Positions 13,395-14,450 of a stretch of DNA of 14,450 nucleotides are shown piece after piece. A program made the translations under genes and the position numbers. A model generated the notes under the pieces. That model was not told where the DNA came from. It saw nothing but the letters and a program-made list of their open reading frames with translations, and did no database searches. The number at the start of each line of letters is the position of its first letter. Position 1 is the stretch's first letter. The DNA is from JAIYCX01 sp044351785 (lineage in GTDB: Bacteria > Bdellovibrionota_C > UBA2361 > SZUA-149 > DAOLCO01). The stretch is from the NCBI GenBank assembly GCA_044351785.1, contig JBILFC010000050.1, positions 1-14,450 of the forward strand, read 5' to 3'.

Positions 13395-14450
13395 ATGGAT
13401 AAGACTAATTTTGATTTGAGTACTGCGCTTTCCCTAGGGGAGGGTCAGACTATCGAGTTTAAGGAATCTATTTCTAAGTTAGACAAGGAGATAGTTGCTT
13501 TTGCAAATGCATCTGGAGGTACTATTTTTTGTGGCATCTCTGATGTTGGTGAAATAGTGGGAACAGATATATCTAATTCTACTCGTAGCCAGATTCAAGA
13601 TATAGGGAGAAATTGTGATCCATCGATTCCACTGAGGATTGAGGTCTTACCTGAAAAAGTTCTTAAGATAGAGGTAGAAGAAAGTAGTGAAAAGCCTCAT
13701 CAGTGTTCTGGTGGCTTTTATCTTCGAGTAGGGGCAAGTAGTCAGAAACTTAAAGTATCTGAAGTAAAGAATTTATTAAGTAATAATCAGAATTTCTTTG
13801 ATTCTAGAATTAATAATAATTTTGAAATAAAAAAAGATTTTTCAGAAGACTCATATAGTAATTATTGTGGGTTATGTAATATTAAAACCAAGAGAAACAA
13901 AGAAGAAGTTCTAGAAGGTCTTTCAGTGATCAAGAAGGTTAAGGGCAATTCTAAGTTTGCTTTTAATAATGCTGGAGTACTTCTTTTTTCTAAAAATCCT
14001 AAGGAGTTAATTCCCGAAAGTTACTTGACTGCGGTAAGATATGCTGGAGTAGATAAGTTTTCTATTTTAGATAGGCGTGATTTTAATAACGGAATCATTG
14101 AGCAGATTGAAGCAGGGCTAGATTTTGTTAAAAAACATATCAGTGTTGAATATGAGATTTCAGGCGCTGGTAAGAGGCTTGAGCGTTATACTTACCCACT
14201 AGTCGCAATTAGAGAGGCGTTGATTAATTCTTTAGTGCATCGGGATTATTCATTTCAAAACTCTTGCGTATATTTGAATATTTATTCAGATAGAATTGAA
14301 ATAGAGAATCCTGGTGGGATTTATGGTCATGTTGAAGTTAGTGGAATAGAAGGTCGAAGTATTAGAAGAAATCCATTACTCAGTGACTTATTGTATAGGG
14401 CTGGTTATGGAGAAAAATTAGGTTCCGGTTTATTAAGAATTAAAGAATCT
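13395..14450 (+). CDS. AlbA_2 (Schlafen-type) plus HATPase_c_4 regulator-like protein, cut by window end
   Basis: The frame runs 352 codons from ATG 13395 to the window edge without a stop, so the C-terminus is missing. Residues about 14-130 match the AlbA_2/divergent AAA-4 (Schlafen-like) domain: GQTIEFKESISKLDKEIVAF, then ANASGGTIFCGISDVGEIVG. A middle region leads to a GHKL-type ATPase domain: the N-box IREALINSLVHRDYS (272-286), ENPGG (304-308), and GYGEKLGSGLLRI near the end. Proteins of this build are annotated as putative ATP-dependent transcriptional regulators, and relatives occur in defence islands and near mobile DNA. It is divergent from the AbiEi-like gene. The twin palindromes upstream suggest autoregulation. 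The start fits both the beginning of the domain and a leaderless promoter. Confidence 0.88.
   Translation, partial: MDKTNFDLSTALSLGEGQTIEFKESISKLDKEIVAFANASGGTIFCGISDVGEIVGTDISNSTRSQIQDIGRNCDPSIPLRIEVLPEKVLKIEVEESSEKPHQCSGGFYLRVGASSQKLKVSEVKNLLSNNQNFFDSRINNNFEIKKDFSEDSYSNYCGLCNIKTKRNKEEVLEGLSVIKKVKGNSKFAFNNAGVLLFSKNPKELIPESYLTAVRYAGVDKFSILDRRDFNNGIIEQIEAGLDFVKKHISVEYEISGAGKRLERYTYPLVAIREALINSLVHRDYSFQNSCVYLNIYSDRIEIENPGGIYGHVEVSGIEGRSIRRNPLLSDLLYRAGYGEKLGSGLLRIKES

Noticed and set aside
1..14450. CRISPR array, tRNA or rRNA genes
   Set aside because: I saw no regularly spaced direct repeats and no tRNA- or rRNA-like segments on either strand.

Overview
The window is AT-rich bacterial DNA. A surface-polysaccharide (O-antigen or capsule type) biosynthesis cluster fills about 1-11583, followed by a short accessory/defence-like region at about 11670-14450. 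Undecaprenyl-phosphate sugar initiation and UDP-diamino-sugar genes point to a Gram-negative-type bacterium. Heavy use of AGA for arginine and several TTG/GTG starts would suit an AT-rich lineage such as the Bdellovibrionota (Bacteriovorax/Halobacteriovorax type). This is only a guess from codon use; no rRNA or housekeeping marker is present.

Layout. (1) 30-7644, plus strand, tightly packed and probably one transcript that starts upstream of the window: a two-domain oxidoreductase, a heparinase II/III-like protein, a PglC-type phosphoglycosyl transferase, a DegT aminotransferase, a WbuB-like GT4 glycosyltransferase and a NeuD/PglD acyltransferase. The last four look like a set that makes a 4-acylamino sugar (bacillosamine/QuiNAc4NAc type), loads it on the lipid carrier and adds a second sugar. 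(2) 7662-9750, minus strand: a MaoC-type hydratase downstream of an unusual fusion of a four-helix membrane domain to an extended SDR epimerase. (3) 9956-11583, plus strand, divergent from (2): WbpD/WlbB-like acetyltransferase and WbpB/WlbA-like 3-dehydrogenase, two steps of the UDP-2,3-diacetamido-2,3-dideoxy-glucuronic acid pathway. The 4,6-dehydratase, the UDP-GlcNAc 6-dehydrogenase and the flippase/polymerase are not in the window.

(4) 11583-11673: a long stem-loop with a perfect 23-bp stem, whose outer arms run into the stop codons of the two convergent genes. It marks the edge of the polysaccharide cluster. (5) 11670-13162, minus strand: an AbiEi-family (type IV antitoxin) protein followed by a 37-codon overlapping frame and an unrecognised acidic 98-residue protein. 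No AbiEii nucleotidyltransferase toxin follows. (6) 13395 to the window end, plus strand: an incomplete AlbA_2 (Schlafen-type) plus HATPase regulator-like protein.

The 13163-13394 divergent region is the richest regulatory DNA here. The AbiEi side has a good sigma70-type promoter inside a symmetric 53-bp array of GTTCA half-sites. The other side has two copies of TTTGCA-N-TGCAAA, spaced 22 bp apart, running into a promoter placed so that transcription would start at the ATG. The best candidate for something undescribed is this AbiEi locus with a non-canonical partner, next to a separately controlled AlbA_2/HATPase gene. The evidence for that is context and motif symmetry, not demonstrated function.
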